Assembly: GCA_003013855.2 (NCBI GenBank)
Contig: PVNU02002752.1
Span: forward strand, 1 to 64,000
Direction of reading: 5' to 3'
DNA length: 64,000 nucleotides
Origin: Liriodendron chinense
Lineage: Eukaryota > Streptophyta > Magnoliopsida > Magnoliales > Magnoliaceae
Shown one piece after another: positions 31,755 to 46,700 of this stretch. The notes under the pieces are model-generated. The model was not told where the DNA came from and did not search any database. It saw only the letters and a list, made by a program, of their open reading frames with translations. The translations under genes and the position numbers were made by a program. Position 1 is the stretch's first letter; the number at the start of each line of letters is the position of its first letter.

Positions 31755-34700
31755 GAAACCCCCAATCATCTGAAATCTCGCCCTCACTCTCTCTATCCAA
31801 TACAGGCCGTCGGATCCTCCACTTCTCGATCCTTCTCCACTGCCCTAAACTACGTGAGTCCAAACCCTCTCTCTCTCTGTCTGATTTCAGTCCCCTCACC
31901 CTTCCCTGAAATTCGATCTCTGTTCACAGCATATCGACTCTCCCGACAACAATCCCAACATCCCGTGGGATTTCACCGATGCCAACAAAGAAAGGGTAAC
32001 TTAACCTTCTGCTGCATTCTTTTTTTATTCTTCCTCAATTTCTATTGATTTCTTATATTTGGATCTGATTCGGCTTCAAATTTCACATGATGGCACATTT
32101 GTTATAGATCAGGAATGCGTTACTGATTTCAATATATTCTCTATTTGATTTGAGCTATGTTGATTCTTACGGAATTATGTATGTCACTGTCGCTTTGATC
32201 TCTGCCTCTTTCTCTTCCTCTTCCTCTCTTAATATTTAAACTGCCCACGCATGCTGTGGAATATAGCAATGGTGCCGTAAGGTTTTCCTAGAAAAATGAT
32301 ACATTCGGAATCAGGCATTGCAGAATTTCACTATTTGCGAACTATGGGATGGATGTTGGTATGCACCCATTTGTACCATGATACTCACTTTGACTTCTTA
32401 GTGATATGTAGATTCTCTCATTTTGATTTCTTAGCGAGATGTGGACTCTGGTAGTAGAAGAAGAAGATAAGGGTCAACAGAAAAGGGGATCTTGGCAAGA
32501 TCCAATCGCTGCTGCATTAGAAAGAGGGAACTTCAAACTTCAAAGTTGTGACAAAATGGTTCAGGGAGTCACGAGAGTATGCAAACTGTGAATCATTGGA
32601 GAGGGCAAGAGAAGATGGAACACTGATTGTGGTGTCTTGCTGTTCATACAAATGGTAGGTGCCTCGAGAGAGGGAGACTTGTCAAAGTCTTAGCTGAGAT
32701 ACAGATGGCAACTTGACAGATGCCTTGTTTCCGGCTATGCCTTATGGAGTGAGTTTCTCATGTGTTGTCCCTAGTTCACACGGAGGACATCTGTGGTGAC
32801 ATGTTTCTCTCTCAACTGCTATTGAGTTGCAATTATCGAGTAATGTGGAGGGTAGTATTGTCTTTTCTTATTTTGATGGAGAGTATGGTTTTTGCAAATG
32901 TGATTCTAGGAGAGTGTGAAGGGGTGAGTGGGACACTCCTACTTGGATAGTCTTCAAAAGCGATGGAGGAGCAAAAGATGGAAGATGGCCTTGACTCATC
33001 AGAGGTGAGGCACAAGCCCAAAAAACAACCGGATGAGGGAAAAAAATGAAAGAGATACACTCCAGGTGGTTGAGTGTGGATTCCCTGAAGCAGTGCAGCA
33101 AGCAACATGTCTAAATAGTTCAACCTATCCAAACAGTAGCTGTAGAAGATTTCAGCAGTTGGGCCGATCAAACTCGAGCACTTTGAAGAAGACTCGACAG
33201 TCTAGGAAGTTAGTTAACCTAGCAAAGAGAGTCCTGCTAATTTATGTAGGGGATGATGCTGTGATATTCAAAGTGCAGAACGGTGGTTCAAAGGTCAGAT
33301 CTTTTCTCTGCGTAAGCAGGTGGGTCTTTTGTTTGGAGAGAAAAAGGATAATTTTAGAGATCTTTTCATTTTTTTGAAGAAAGAGATGCGCTGAACCCTG
33401 TGCAGGAAACGCCAATTTCGAAGCCAAAGAGATAGGCAGGTAAAAGGGAGCTTCTCCATTTAAACTCTTCAGTGAACGACGACAAAATAACCCATTGAGA
33501 ACCAGCTCATGGGGAAGAAGTGAGGGAGGAAGAAAAGGGGGGAAAGGAGCTTCAGTATTTTGCCAATGAAGATAATCTCATGGAACATTAGGGGCCTGGG
33601 GAGCTAGGCAAAGAAGGACTAGGTGTACACTCACAAGTAATGAACACATGTACACGACTACACTTAGAAAGAATATTTGAGTAGAAAGGGAGGAATAACT
33701 TTATTAATATTGGAACCTCTTCTCTCACAAACTTAGAGAAATGTGGAATGACCTACTTCTGACAGTATCCCCTTTATAGACCTAAAAGATACAAGATAAA
33801 GTCCATACAAATCTTTAATTAAAGTTCCCCCCAACTATTTGATTGATTTTATAATTAATCTAATTGATTTCATATCAATCTAATCTAATACAAGATAAAA
33901 TCCCGACAAATCTTTAATTACAACTATTTGATTCATTTTCTTATTAATCTAATTGATTTCAAATCAATCTAATCAACCTAATATGGCAACAAGTCTAAAA
34001 ATACTCTAAAGGCAAATCTAGGAAGTAATTCTTAAAATCTTTAATCATGTATTCAAATCAGCCCCCATATATTTCACAAATAGTAAATTGTAGTCCTTGT
34101 CCTTTAGGCCCAAAATCTAGTAATAAAAACCCATAATTCAGCAAAAAGTTGAAGTAGGTTGGGGAAGAAATCAGTAGGAGACTAGGAGTGGAAGAGACAG
34201 TATTGAAAGAGATAGAAAAGATGGCTAGGGCAACAATTGTGTGTGATACTCCACACAACTCTCATAACATTAAAATAAAAGCACATATGGTACTCCGGCC
34301 GAGTATATAAGGCATACAAAAAAAAAAAAAAAAAAATTACGAAGCATACAAATATTCTCAATAGTACTCAATTCTCCCCCTCGAGTTGGAGCATAAATCT
34401 CAATCATGCCCAACTTGTTGACCAGACGATACAATGTCCTGACCAAGAGATTTAGTGAACATATCGGCTAACTACTCCCCAAACGAATGAATGGGGTTTC
34501 AATTGCTTTTACTACCACCTTTTCACGGATGAAATGACAATCTATCTCAAAGCGTTTAGTGCGTTCATGAAACACAAAATTGTTAGCAATATGAATGATG
34601 GCTAGATTATCACGGTACAAAGGAATGGCATCAGAAGAAGGATAACCAAGTTCTTGTAACAAAGTGTGGAGCAGTGGAGCTACATGAGTTCACAGTGCAA

Positions 34701-37700
34701 TAGGTAGGTAAATTTTTTATTTGAACAGTGCAATAGCGGGGTGCAATAGCTAGATTTCATGAAGACTCCTAGCACAATTAGCATCAGAGTAGCCAAGGAG
34801 ATGAAGATGACCATGCCAATGAAATCGTAAGCCCCAACCAGGAGTCATCTTCAAATAATGACGGATCCAATACACGACAGAAATATGAGTTGTATGAGGA
34901 GCATATATGAACTGGTTGGCGACGCTCACCGCAAAGGACAGGTCGGGCCGAGTAATGGTCAAATAAACGAGATGACGACTAACTAACCGACAATACATGC
35001 TGGGATCAGATAATAGGTCTCCATCATTAAGACCAAGTTTCTAAGCAACATTTATAAGACTAGCAATGGGTTGACACCCAGGCATGCCAGTCTCAGATAA
35101 GAGATCGAGAGCATATTTCTGCTGCGAGAGAACAATGCTAGATTGGGGTCTAGCAACTTCAATACTAAGAAAGTTGTACCTTAATCTTTGATAGCAAGTC
35201 GCATTCGAAGAAAGGATTTGAGAGCAGTAATGGCTGCAGTATCATCACTAGCCAAGACATAATCATCTATATAAACGATTAGCACCATAATCCTAGTAGT
35301 GTGGTGACATATGAAAAGAGAATGATCCGAGTGGCTACGAACAAAACCAAATTCTAACAATGTATTGCTAAACTTGTTGGACTAGGCCCGGGGTGATTGT
35401 TTAAGACCATAGATAGCCTTCTTGAGGCGACAAACCCGATGTAAGCCACTGATCGGGGAAAAGCCTGATGATGGATCCATATAAACTTCCTCAGCAAGAT
35501 CACCATGAAGGAAGGCATTCTTCACGTCCAACTAGAACAACGGCTAGGATAGATTTGCAACCAAAGAGATGATAATAAGTTTAGTCACTGGAGAGGTCTC
35601 GAAGTAGTTTACACTAGTGTTCGCAGTATCGGTATCGCGTTACGTTTCACACCCTTGGGATACAGATACATATCGCGTATTGCTAGGGATATATCGGTTG
35701 TATCGGGTAATGTATCGCACTTTTTGTGAAACATGGGGAAACATTGGGAAATTGATTGAATTTTTCAATGTAACTTCAGGGATGGTTAAAATGGACCTCA
35801 ACACCTACATTTAAGTCATAATATGTAAAAAAAAAAGAGTCCTCATAATGGAGTTCCTTTGTAAAAGGATCTTAAGCTATGCGCTGTCTGACTGAACCGA
35901 TGCAACTATTGTTTAAATTGATTCCATAAGACATATAAATGTGAGAAGACATTAATGAAAACAAATCCAATTCATTGACAAAGTAAAACAAGCAAGAGAG
36001 TCGAGAAATATACCTATGGATGATGCAACTGACTGGGTATCCTCCAAATGCAATTTTGACTATCCTAGTTCAACGTAATACAAGTTACCCTATATGGCTA
36101 GATCTATATAGAGACTCAACAAAACCTAGAAAATGGCTAACTAGACTCAACAAAATATGACCCCTTCATAGAGTTGGTACGTGGGTCGAGCTACGATATT
36201 TTTTTTAGGGAGGAGAAACTAGAAGAAAATCAAATAAAAAATCATTTTTTTCCAAAAAATGGGGAACTCTTGTGCGGCTGGATGATACCTGGACAATATC
36301 GTCCAGGTATGGTCGATAATTTGTGATATCGGCGGATATTTTGCTAATATCTCGTTCGATATCGATATATTGCACAATATTATGGATATTGGTCAATAAT
36401 ATCATCGATATGCAGGAACTGGTGGATTTTTTAGTGTCTCCAGGGCAGTTTCGTGTTGCTGACCTGCGATATCGATATATCAGCCGATATTATCGATATT
36501 GCAAACACTGGTTTACACCATAGGTTTGAGTGTAGCCTCTGGTGACTAACCGACCTTTATATCTATTAATTGATCAATCTGGAAGGTAGTTAATAGTATA
36601 GACCCAACGACACCCAACTGTCTGCTTCCCTTTAGGTAAGGGCGTTAGGTATCATTTTTCTCAAGAGCTTACATCTCTTCCATCATAGCTTGCCTCTAGT
36701 CTGGACTACTGAGGGCCTTCTTGAGATTGCGAGGAATAGAAGAAGAGGAGACCGAGGCAACAAAGGACCTAAAGTAGGTGACAAGCACTGAAAAGAAACA
36801 TAGCGATGAATAGGATGGTGAGTACATGACTAACTAGGCTTGCGTAAAGCAATTGGAAGGTCATCGAAAGATGATGAGATGGTACCTGGATCTCCATCAG
36901 AAGTGGATGGAATGATGGGAGGCTAATTCATGGGGGATTTCTTCCTTCGATGGTACACAAGTAATGGTTTGAGAGGATAAGAGGAATGGGAATCTTCATC
37001 AAATGAGGGGATTAGAAGAGGTATAGGTCGGTGTAACGGGGTCTCCCCTTGATTGATAAGGCGATTATGTAGTGAACGCCCTTCAGATGAGAAATATGGA
37101 ACATCCTCAAAGAATGTGACATTTGTTGACACATGCTTTTTGTGAGTCTACCTAACATACCTTTTTTTATATAGGAGCTGTTAATATTCGAAATAGGTCT
37201 ATCTGGAATTGGTTGTCCCCCCAGCGGTGGCCGGGCGAGCCCCGGTTCAATTGTGCCGGTTCCACCTAGACATGGCTCAATAGAAGGGTAAGGTAAAGTG
37301 TTCTTAAAACAAAACTATCAGTGCAATAGCTTCGGAGCGCGGTCTTTTGTTAGGTCCTCTACGAACAAGCCTTCCCTTTTTGCCAGATCTTCAAGGGTGT
37401 TGCCACTTTTCCCAATCAGATGTTTGGATGTGAACTATACTCCGCGAGGAGCCACACAGGCGTATGGCCTTGCCTTGCCATTTGACCTCTCTTCCCGTGT
37501 GACTAGGAATGCTCAGTGACAACCTCTCAATTGTCACCGCCTGGCCTCTCTTGCTACCACGGTAGCACCTAGTGTGGTCAGCACCCATCGTGTTCGGGCA
37601 ACGAAGCTTACACTCATTCACATTGGTTCATCCTGCTATGCCGCAAGCCTTTTGCTCTTCTAACGTCAAATGTGGCTGTCTCTTGGGAGGACGATCTCTC

Positions 37701-40700
37701 GTCAAATTGAGAAATCAACACCTCGAGTTGAACATTTCTTGATATGGAATCAATTTATCGTCTCTTGTTTTCCAGTTTCTGTTAGTTTGACTTATGACTA
37801 GCTTGGAATCTCTGTTCACATCGAGGCGCTTCACTTTAAGGAAGTGGTTATAACATTTATACCCCTTCTGGGAGTGTGGATATCCAAAACAAAAACACAT
37901 TTTTTAGACTGAGGACTTGTCATTATTGCCATCAAGTTTATGAACAAAACATGTACAATAAAAAACTTTGGGAGATAAGGAAAAGGCTTTGTCATGAGAA
38001 TGTAAAATTTTAAAGGAAGATTTATTCTGTAGAATTCTAGATGGGATGCGATTAATAAGAAAGACAAAAATAAGGCATCATTCCAAAAATGTTTATGAAC
38101 ATGCATACCAAGGAGAAGTGCACGTGTAATTCGAGAAGGTGACGATTCTTCCTTTCGTCAATACCATTTTGTTGAGGAATGCGATGATAAGAAGTCTGAG
38201 ATAGAATACCACGATCCTGCAAGAAAGTTGAGAAGCCCTTCAACATAAATTCACCTCCATTCTCAGAGTGAAGAACTTTAATGGGGCATTGGAATTGAGT
38301 AGCAATTTCATTATAAAAGGTCTTGAACATATAAAAAAACTTTATGTTTGAATTTCATTATATAAATCTATGTCATGCGCGAATAGTCATCAGTGAAAGA
38401 CACAATATTTGTACCCTAAGACAAAATCAAAAGGTGTAGGGCCTCAACATCAGAGTGAATCAATTAAAAAAGGGCCTAGGCTTCCTAGGTGGAAACACAG
38501 TTCTATGGTTCTTTGAGAACTCACAAGTGTCATAGCATAAAGGTTTGATGGCAGTAATAGAAGTAAAAAACAAGTTGTAGTCTTGATAAAGATGGATGCC
38601 CTAAACGATAATGTCATCTAGATATAGACTCTCTATCTAATGATAAATCACTTATAAGACTAGGAGGGGTATCATCAAGGAAGTCCTTCCACGTTCACCA
38701 CCCTTAACAATTGTTCGCTTGGTTTGGAGATCCTAAAAGACACAATGGGTAGGAAAGAATATTATGGAGCATTGTAATGATTTAGTAAGGGAACTATCTA
38801 ACAACAAATTCAGGGGAAGAGAGGAACATGGGGAACATGAGATAACTGAATGTTAGGAGAGATGGTAATGGATCCAATCCCAAATATGGTAGAATGGTTA
38901 CCATCGGCAAGTGTAACAAAACTAGGCTGATCAGTAGGTTCATAGGATTGAAAAAGATGAAGCTTATTAGTCATATCATATGAGATATGGCTCCAGAGTT
39001 GATGACCTAGGAGGGAGATGAGGAGGACACATGGAGTGCAATATCTGACTGGGCTAAGCTCGCACTAGAAGAAGAGAGCGGATCACAAGAATGGTGGTGC
39101 ATCAATGCATCGTATGCCTCTCGAAATATGGTAACCGAGTCTCATGAAGCAGTCATCCCATGATGCTTAGCTGAAGGTACTTGAGTCTTCGTAGAATCTG
39201 ATGATATGTCATCGGTTATATAAGCTCCCGCCCATGAAGGATGCCCAATGATAGCCCAACATTTATCAATCATATTATTAGTGCCACTGCAATGAGCACA
39301 AATACGAGGGGAACCATCATGACTACGTCCACATCCATAAAAAATACAGTTATGTCCACATCCACCAAAAACACGGTTACCATGACTGCATCTGTCAAGA
39401 GCTCATCCCCTGCCTCGACTTTCATAGCCATAGCCAGGAACACTCGGGGTGCTCCAACTTAAAGCCCGATAACTATAACCAAAAGCAATAGCAATAGGCG
39501 CAACAGAAGAAGGACGATCACTAGTTATGAATGCAAATCTATCAGTAACAATAGGTGCAATAGAAGATGAGATAGTAACTCTCTGAACAAGAGAATAAAC
39601 AACTGACAAAAAGGGGAAGGGCTGCATGGCTATGATATGACCATGAACATTGATATTTTGAATTGAGGCCAGATTGAAATTGCATGATCCGAGTCTCTTT
39701 ACGTTGTTGTTGGATGAGTTCATGATCTTGATTACAATGAGATGGGAGAGGGTGCTACATATCCAGCTCATCCCACATACTACGTAAGATATTGAAGTAC
39801 TCTTCCTGGCTTCTAGATTCTTGTTGAAACTTACATGTCTGAAATCAACTTGTACACCCTGGATATGTTGCGATCTTTAGAATACATGTCTCGAATAGTA
39901 TCCCATATCTTCTGAGTTGATGTTAAAAACATAATAGAATTGCTAATGGTACTTTCCATACTGTTTAGAAGCAAAACCATGACCTTGTAATTTTTCTTTG
40001 TCTAGATTTTAAGTCCTTCATCTGTCGAATTTGGAAGATCATCCAAGATATAAAAAAGTTGCTTCCTTCTTCCCAAAAAGAGCTTGACGGATTTCGCCCA
40101 TCGCAAGTAATTGTTCCCATTCAACTTGACTGTTGTAATCAACAAGGTGTGAGAATCGGAAGGTCCCCATAAGAGCTCTAGTAGTGAGCTTGTCTTCCAT
40201 GCTAGGTCGAAGAAAGGGAAATGCTAGGTCAAAAAGAGGGGCAAACATATGGACAACACATGAACTCTCCAAACCACATGCAAATGGTAGATATATCTAA
40301 CTTTCAGTGTATAGCTGAGGGCCTACATAGTCCAGATATAAGAAACTTCCACAACAAACCTAAGGCTGAGAGGAATAGGAAGAAACATGTCCAAAAGATG
40401 TTTGACAACAACCCCCCACAAACAGAGGTTATTTTACATGCAAAACCCTAAAAAAGGTAACACCATACCATAAAAACCCCTAAAAACCATGAACAATCCA
40501 ATATTTGAGCAAATAACTCCTATGGGTGGTCAATACTAGTTAAACTGACCAACCTCATGTTGGCCTTCCTAAGAAAAAATCATTCGACTAAAAGGAATCT
40601 CCAAAAAAAATCAAATGAACCATTTTTGAAAAATACCTTGGAGAGCTCGAAACTCACCTTAAACGTGCTTAGAAAATTCCACAATAATCACCGTAGACCT

Positions 40701-43700
40701 TCTAAAATCAACATCTATAAACCATACCCTTCACTTACCCACATAGTTGTACGGATAGTACACATGCTGACGTTAGCAAAATGCAATGGCTGGAAACAAA
40801 ACAACAAGTTGAATCCTTGCTCTGATACCAAGTTGAAGTAGATTGGAGAAGAAAGAAATTAGTATGAGTGGAAGAGAAAGTGTAGAAAGAGAGAAAAGAG
40901 GAAAAGATGGCTAGGGCAACAGTTTTGTGTAATACTCCACACAACTCTCATAACATTAAAATAAAATCACAAATGGTGCTCCAACAGAGTATGTTGCATA
41001 GTATATCGGTATACAATAACACTCAATAAAATGCGTTTTTTTAGTATACAATCACTTGCACCCATCAACAATGACACAAAGATCTACTCCTATTTTACAT
41101 TGATGAATTCAATGCACCATCCTTTTTCATGATTTGCTAGAATATTTTTATACAAGGAGAAAGAGGTGAGAATGATGTACAAACCAAATAGAAACATCGT
41201 GTAATCAACATGGAGTTCCCATATAAACAAGGTCTTGTTCAACTGTCCATAGCAAGCGGGTCATCATCTCAATGACTAGTGAAAATTAGAGCCTAACTTG
41301 AAGAAACCAATTCTCCAATATGCATACCACATTTGTAACGCAAATTTAATCTCCAAAGAGCCATCAAATATGAAGAGTATATTCCAAATTGAATAAAAAG
41401 GACCTTGGATAGATTCATATTAAAATTTCTAGCTTATGTTAGGCCATATTCATAACATCTAAACATCTCTCTAATATCCAAGTTTCTAAGCCGAAAACAG
41501 ATACATCTTGGTCTCACAACCCTTAGATGGGTCCCAAATAGTCTCAAAAGTTGACCAATTAAGGGTTAGGCCATCCAAGGGATATTGATTAAAAGAGCTG
41601 GCAAATCCCACTATCCATGTTGAAGATCTTGACCATGTCAACGGTCCAAATTAGCCCGTGTGATGATCTATATTAGATCTAGTGTCTGATGACAGATCTG
41701 GACCCAAATTAGTGGTTTGATTGGACTGTGGGCTCCACAAGTCCATAGGATTTACTATTTAGTTAGTTGTTAGAGTTAGCATGACTTGTTGATGAGGAGA
41801 TTAGAGAACTATTAACTATTAAGAGTTTACAAGAGGAGGATGAGATTATCACCAGTTTCCCTCTGGATGGATGACCATTACATGGGCCCGAATGAGCTGA
41901 GTGGACCATTTTGAAGACCCCACATGCATTTGATGCATCTTCGAAAACCCTACACTAGGAAGATGCATGTAGGCTAGATTCTTGAGGAGTTTGGGCCGTT
42001 GGATCGAGTGCATGCGTCGATCGGACCTTTGGATTGCGCATATCAGGCCGTTTGACCATGGCCCGCCTTGATCATGAACACTTTAGGACTTAGATGTCGT
42101 AGTTTTTATTAGGATTTAGTTTAGTTACAGTTTGAACATTTATATGATCTTTATATTATGTTTTTTTTTTTTTTCTTTCTAGTTTAGAGTTTTTTTTTTT
42201 TTTAAGAAATCTTTCTTGAGAGTGCCTTTTTGTAAATTTCTGCACTTGAGACTATAAAAAAGAAGAGGGGGGTGTGGAGCCCTAATGCCTTTATTTTGAA
42301 AAAAAAACTGTGTTTTTTCTCTTCTTCGTGTGATTTGAAGAATACTCCATGTGATTTGGAGCTTGGGTGTGGTGTAATTCCATTCCCATTCAATAGAGGT
42401 GCGAGGCTTCCATCTATCATCTCCTTGTCTATTCATTTCTATCCAAAAAAGAGATTTTCTCAAAAAACTTCATCTTTCTTCTTCCCTTCCCATCCAAAAC
42501 CACCAAAATCATCATTTTCTTCAACTTTTCACCATCCAACTTCAACTCCAACCAAACCCAACCATTGAGGACTCAAAAAACCCTAGCCAACGACCCCCAA
42601 TCCCTTGATTTCTCATTGCTTCCCCCATTAAAACCCCTTTATTCCCCATCCCTAACCCTACCCTAAACCCTAGATCCCCAATTTCTAAAAATTCTAATTC
42701 CAAAATCCTCAATTCCCATGAACCTTAATTTTCCAAATTTTAGATTTTCCCCTTCCTAACCTTAATCCTATAACCTACAAGTCCGCCCTTTGAGTGTGGA
42801 ACGTGCCTATGCTAAATTGGAAGTTCTATCCTTCCATCGAGCCTAGTTTTAAACTTTTAATTGATTTATGCGATTTCTTAGCATGCGGGCATGTGATTTA
42901 GGTTGAATAAGATTTTATTTCCTATTATTTACTCTTAATTACATGGTGGGTTAACATCTTTTTTTAATTGAATTATTTTATGGACTCTTTCATAATTTCC
43001 ATGTTGCATGCTAGCATTAAATCAATATATCCTGCATCAAATTTGGTATCAGAGCCATAGGTTTAGCATAGATTATTTGTGTCGCACGCACCTAGGTTAG
43101 AGTCAATTCTAAGTTGGAACTACATCTAGGGTTATTAGAGCTTCCATTGCATATAGAATCTAGGAACATATTGCTGATTTTTTTCTTTCTAGTTTGGAGT
43201 GTCCCATTGCTGAATTTTCAGTTAACGTTTTCCGATAATACCATTGCTGAATTTCAGCTTGGTAATCTCAGGTTGTCACCTTGCTGAATTTTCAATTAGT
43301 AATTTTCAGATTACACTCTTGCTGAATTTTCAGTTTGGTAATCTCAGATTGTCCTTTTGCTGGATTTTCAGGGTAGTATTTTCATGTTAACGGCTTGCTG
43401 AATTTTCAGACCTGTGTCTCTAGTGTGTTCAATTTGGCGTCTCGGTTAGTCATTGTCTTTGTCATTACATCACATTAGGATCCGGGTTTTCCTTTAGTGT
43501 TTACCCTAGTTTATGCCCACTGCACGGGGTGTGGTTTTGATCTACACCCCACCATGAATCTAGAGCTAATTGCTGAGGCCCTTAATGTTATCAACAACTG
43601 TCTGACGGCCATTGAAGCGCATAATAAGATCACCGCTACTCAATTGACTGCGACCATTGCGCGTGTCAATCAACTTGAAGCCTCCCTTCAGTCGAACCCT

Positions 43701-46700
43701 AACACTGGGGAAGCCGGCCAATTTCAAGTGGGAAGTGAAGTTGAAGGCGTTGGGACTGTGTCACTTGTAGTCGTTAAACGCACCTTTAGGCCAGATTGTA
43801 GAAATTAATGATTGGCGCAGTAATTCAATTTTCCACACCTATGCCAAGTGTTGCGGTAAAAACTATAAGGTGATCATTGATAGTGGCAGTTGCACTAATT
43901 TGATCTCTGCTAGCCTTGTGGACTGCTTAGGTATGCTAGTCGTTCTTCACCCTCGGCTCTATCGAGTCTCATGGGTTGATGCGTCTTCGAGTTTTTTAGC
44001 GTTGTACCATTCCCATCCAGTTTGGTTCCTATACGGACACGCTCACGTTGTGGTGTGATGTTTTGCCTATGGATATAGGCCACATCATTTTGGACAGGCC
44101 TTGGTTGTATAACAGAGACGCAATACTATTTGGTCGCCCTAATACGTGTTCGTTTATGTATGAAGTTTATCTTGAAGCCTCTCCCGCCCAAAAGTACCTC
44201 ATAAAAGAAGGACAACGTCAATAACTGTGATCCTGAAGATGTGGGGAAATTCCAGTTTGAGTCTCTTTATATAGTTAATGCTAAAGAGTCTGAAAGGGAG
44301 ATTAAAATTGATTTGATGGTGTATGCCCATGTGGCAAGTGAGATCATTCCTAGGGTTTTCGTTGGGATGCCACTTGAGCTTACACTTGAGGGTAGTGTAG
44401 AGTTGCCACCTAAGGTGAGTTTGGTATTGGAGGAGTCTAGTGTTGTTATTTAAGAGAACATTCCAGATGAGCTTACACCCGAGCGGGACATTCACGCGCT
44501 AAGTCTACCAAACCTTCGTCATGATCAAATAAGTCCCAGGGAGAAAGCTGGTATGGAAAGACAAGTAGATGACCCGAGGACCCTTATATATTGCATACCC
44601 ATGTCAGTGTTCCATAGGCCTTCAGAGTCCACACATGCATTTACACGAGATATGTATGACTTGCATGTGGAGATCAGAAAAAAGAATCAATATAAGTACA
44701 AAATGATTGCTGACTCACATCATAGGTTTAAAGAGTTTGCCGTGGGTGATGAAGTCATGATTATCATACGTCTAGAAAAGTTTTCGCAGGGAACCATAAA
44801 AAAAATTACAAGCTTTTAGCGCTGGATTGTATAAAATCTTGAAAAGACTGGGTCCGAATGCTTACTTGATAGATCTTTCACCTAACATGGGTATCAGTTC
44901 CACATTTAATGTGGAAGATCTTGTACCGTTTCACGGACATTTCCCTAACTCTCACATGACCTTTGATGATGATGCCCCTGACCTGTCCTATGACCCTTAG
45001 CTTATACTCGACTATTCTTCCCAACATCTACCTCTTCTGCCATACACATCTACCAAGAGAGAGAAAATAGAGGATATCTGGGATGAGCGAGTAGTTTTCA
45101 CATGACATGGAGGTTATCAGGAGTACCTCGTCAAGCGAAAGGGCTGGCCAAAGTCAGACAGTATGTGGATCATAGAGATAGAGTTTCAATGACTCGGCCA
45201 TGGCATTCTGGAGTGTTATCGGAGTTTTATTTCGCCAGAGGCTAATCTTTTCAGTCGAGGAGAGTTGATGGGGACATCAGAGCACTTTGAGAGTTTACCA
45301 TAAGAGGAGGAGATCATTACCAGTTTCCCTCTGGATAGATGACTACTTCGTGGGCCTGAGTGGACCGTTTTGAAGACCCCACATGCATTTGATGTATATT
45401 CGAAGACCTTACACTAGGAAGATGCATGTGAGCCAAAGTGTCCCGTAGCGGTATCAGTGGGCGTAACGGTGCCCACCGTTTCCGATACGGATACGGGCCG
45501 TATCGGCCGATACGCCCCCCGTAACGGTCCAAAAAATTTTTTTTTGGCCAAAAAATTCTAAAAATATATATATTAAATCCAGAAAATTCCAAACATCCCA
45601 AATATGCATTCATTTATAATTTTGAACATGTTTATGGTGGTGAAGCGGTCTACACTTTGGTGAAAAAGATGTATCGGGCTGTCTGATGAATTTATGAAGC
45701 TGATAGCCTGGAATTAACTGCAAAACTTATAAATTCAAATTTCTAACTGTCTATTATAAGTAACACATATTATCCAGCCTTTAAACCAGTTTTTTTTTTT
45801 TCAAAAAAATGATTTTCCCTAATTTTTAAAATTATTCCGAAATTAATCTGAAATTAAAAAAATACAAAAAAAATAGCAAACCATGTGCATAATCTGTAAA
45901 ATGCACATGATTATATTCTATTATAAGTAACACATGTTATCCAACCTTTAAACCAGAATTTTTTTTGAAAAAAATGATTTTCCCTAATTTTTTAAATTAT
46001 TCTGAAATTAAAAAAATACAAAAAAAAAAACAAATCATGTGCATAATCTGTAAAATGCACATGATTGTGTCCTACTATAAGTAACACATGTTATCCAACC
46101 ATTAAACCAGAAAAAAAAAGTCCACATAATGGAGTTCCTTTGTAAAAGGATCCTAAGCTATGCGCTATCTGACTGAATTGATGCAACTATTGTTTAAATT
46201 GATTCCATAATATATACAAATGTAACAACACATTAATGTAAACACAACCAATGCATTGACAAAGTAAAACAAGCAAGAGAGTTGAGAAATATTCTAGTTT
46301 TGATTGAATGAGTATCCTCCAAATGCAGTTTTGACTATTGAACTTCAACGCAATGCAAGCGATCCTATATGGCCTAGATCTATATGAGGATTCAATAAAA
46401 TCTAGAAAATAGCTAATTGGAATCAACAAACTATGACCCCTACGCAGAGTCGGAACGCGGGTTGAGCTGTGCGGTCAGCTTACTGGGGGTGTAGGGGGCG
46501 GCGCGCCCCTGCTCGGGGTTCGGGGCAGAGCGCCCAAAAGCCCAACGGTTTTTTTTTTTAGGGAGGAGAAACTAGAAGAAAATCGAAAAAAAAGTCTTTT
46601 TTCTACAAAATGGGGACTCTTGTGCGTCTAACCGATATAGTAAAATAGTAGAAAATTGAGAAAATCGTGCAATATCAAGGAATCTGCTCTTTTTTTTTTG

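Larger units (their letters stand above)
34150..41025 (-). mobile_element. Decayed Ty1/copia retrotransposon, minus strand
   Basis: LTRs: 34150-34370 (3') and 40834-41025 (5'), both reading 'tgaagtag.ttgg' at the low end and 'aata..actca' at the high end on +. A primer site TGGTATCAGAGC (tRNA-iMet) lies on minus at 40819-40830, and a polypurine tract CTCGAGGGGGAGAAT abuts the 3' LTR. Domains on minus, with many stops and shifts: a gag/zinc-knuckle remnant near 39300-39200; integrase at 38330-38060 ('SENGGEF', 'RIPQQNGIDERKNRHLLE'); RT from about 36900 with 'YIDDYVLASDD' at about 35280-35250; RNase H at 34998-34468 ending 'IDCHFIREKV'. A hAT-type MITE interrupts it at 35615. No matching target duplication was found. 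It cannot move on its own. Confidence 0.85.

Noticed and set aside
37195..37735. Ribosomal RNA or organelle DNA insert
   Set aside because: GC content prompted the idea, but no rRNA, tRNA or organelle gene wording could be recognised.
34145..41030. 5-bp target duplication for the intronic copia element
   Set aside because: Flanks AAAGT and ATAAA do not match. The ends have decayed or were rearranged.
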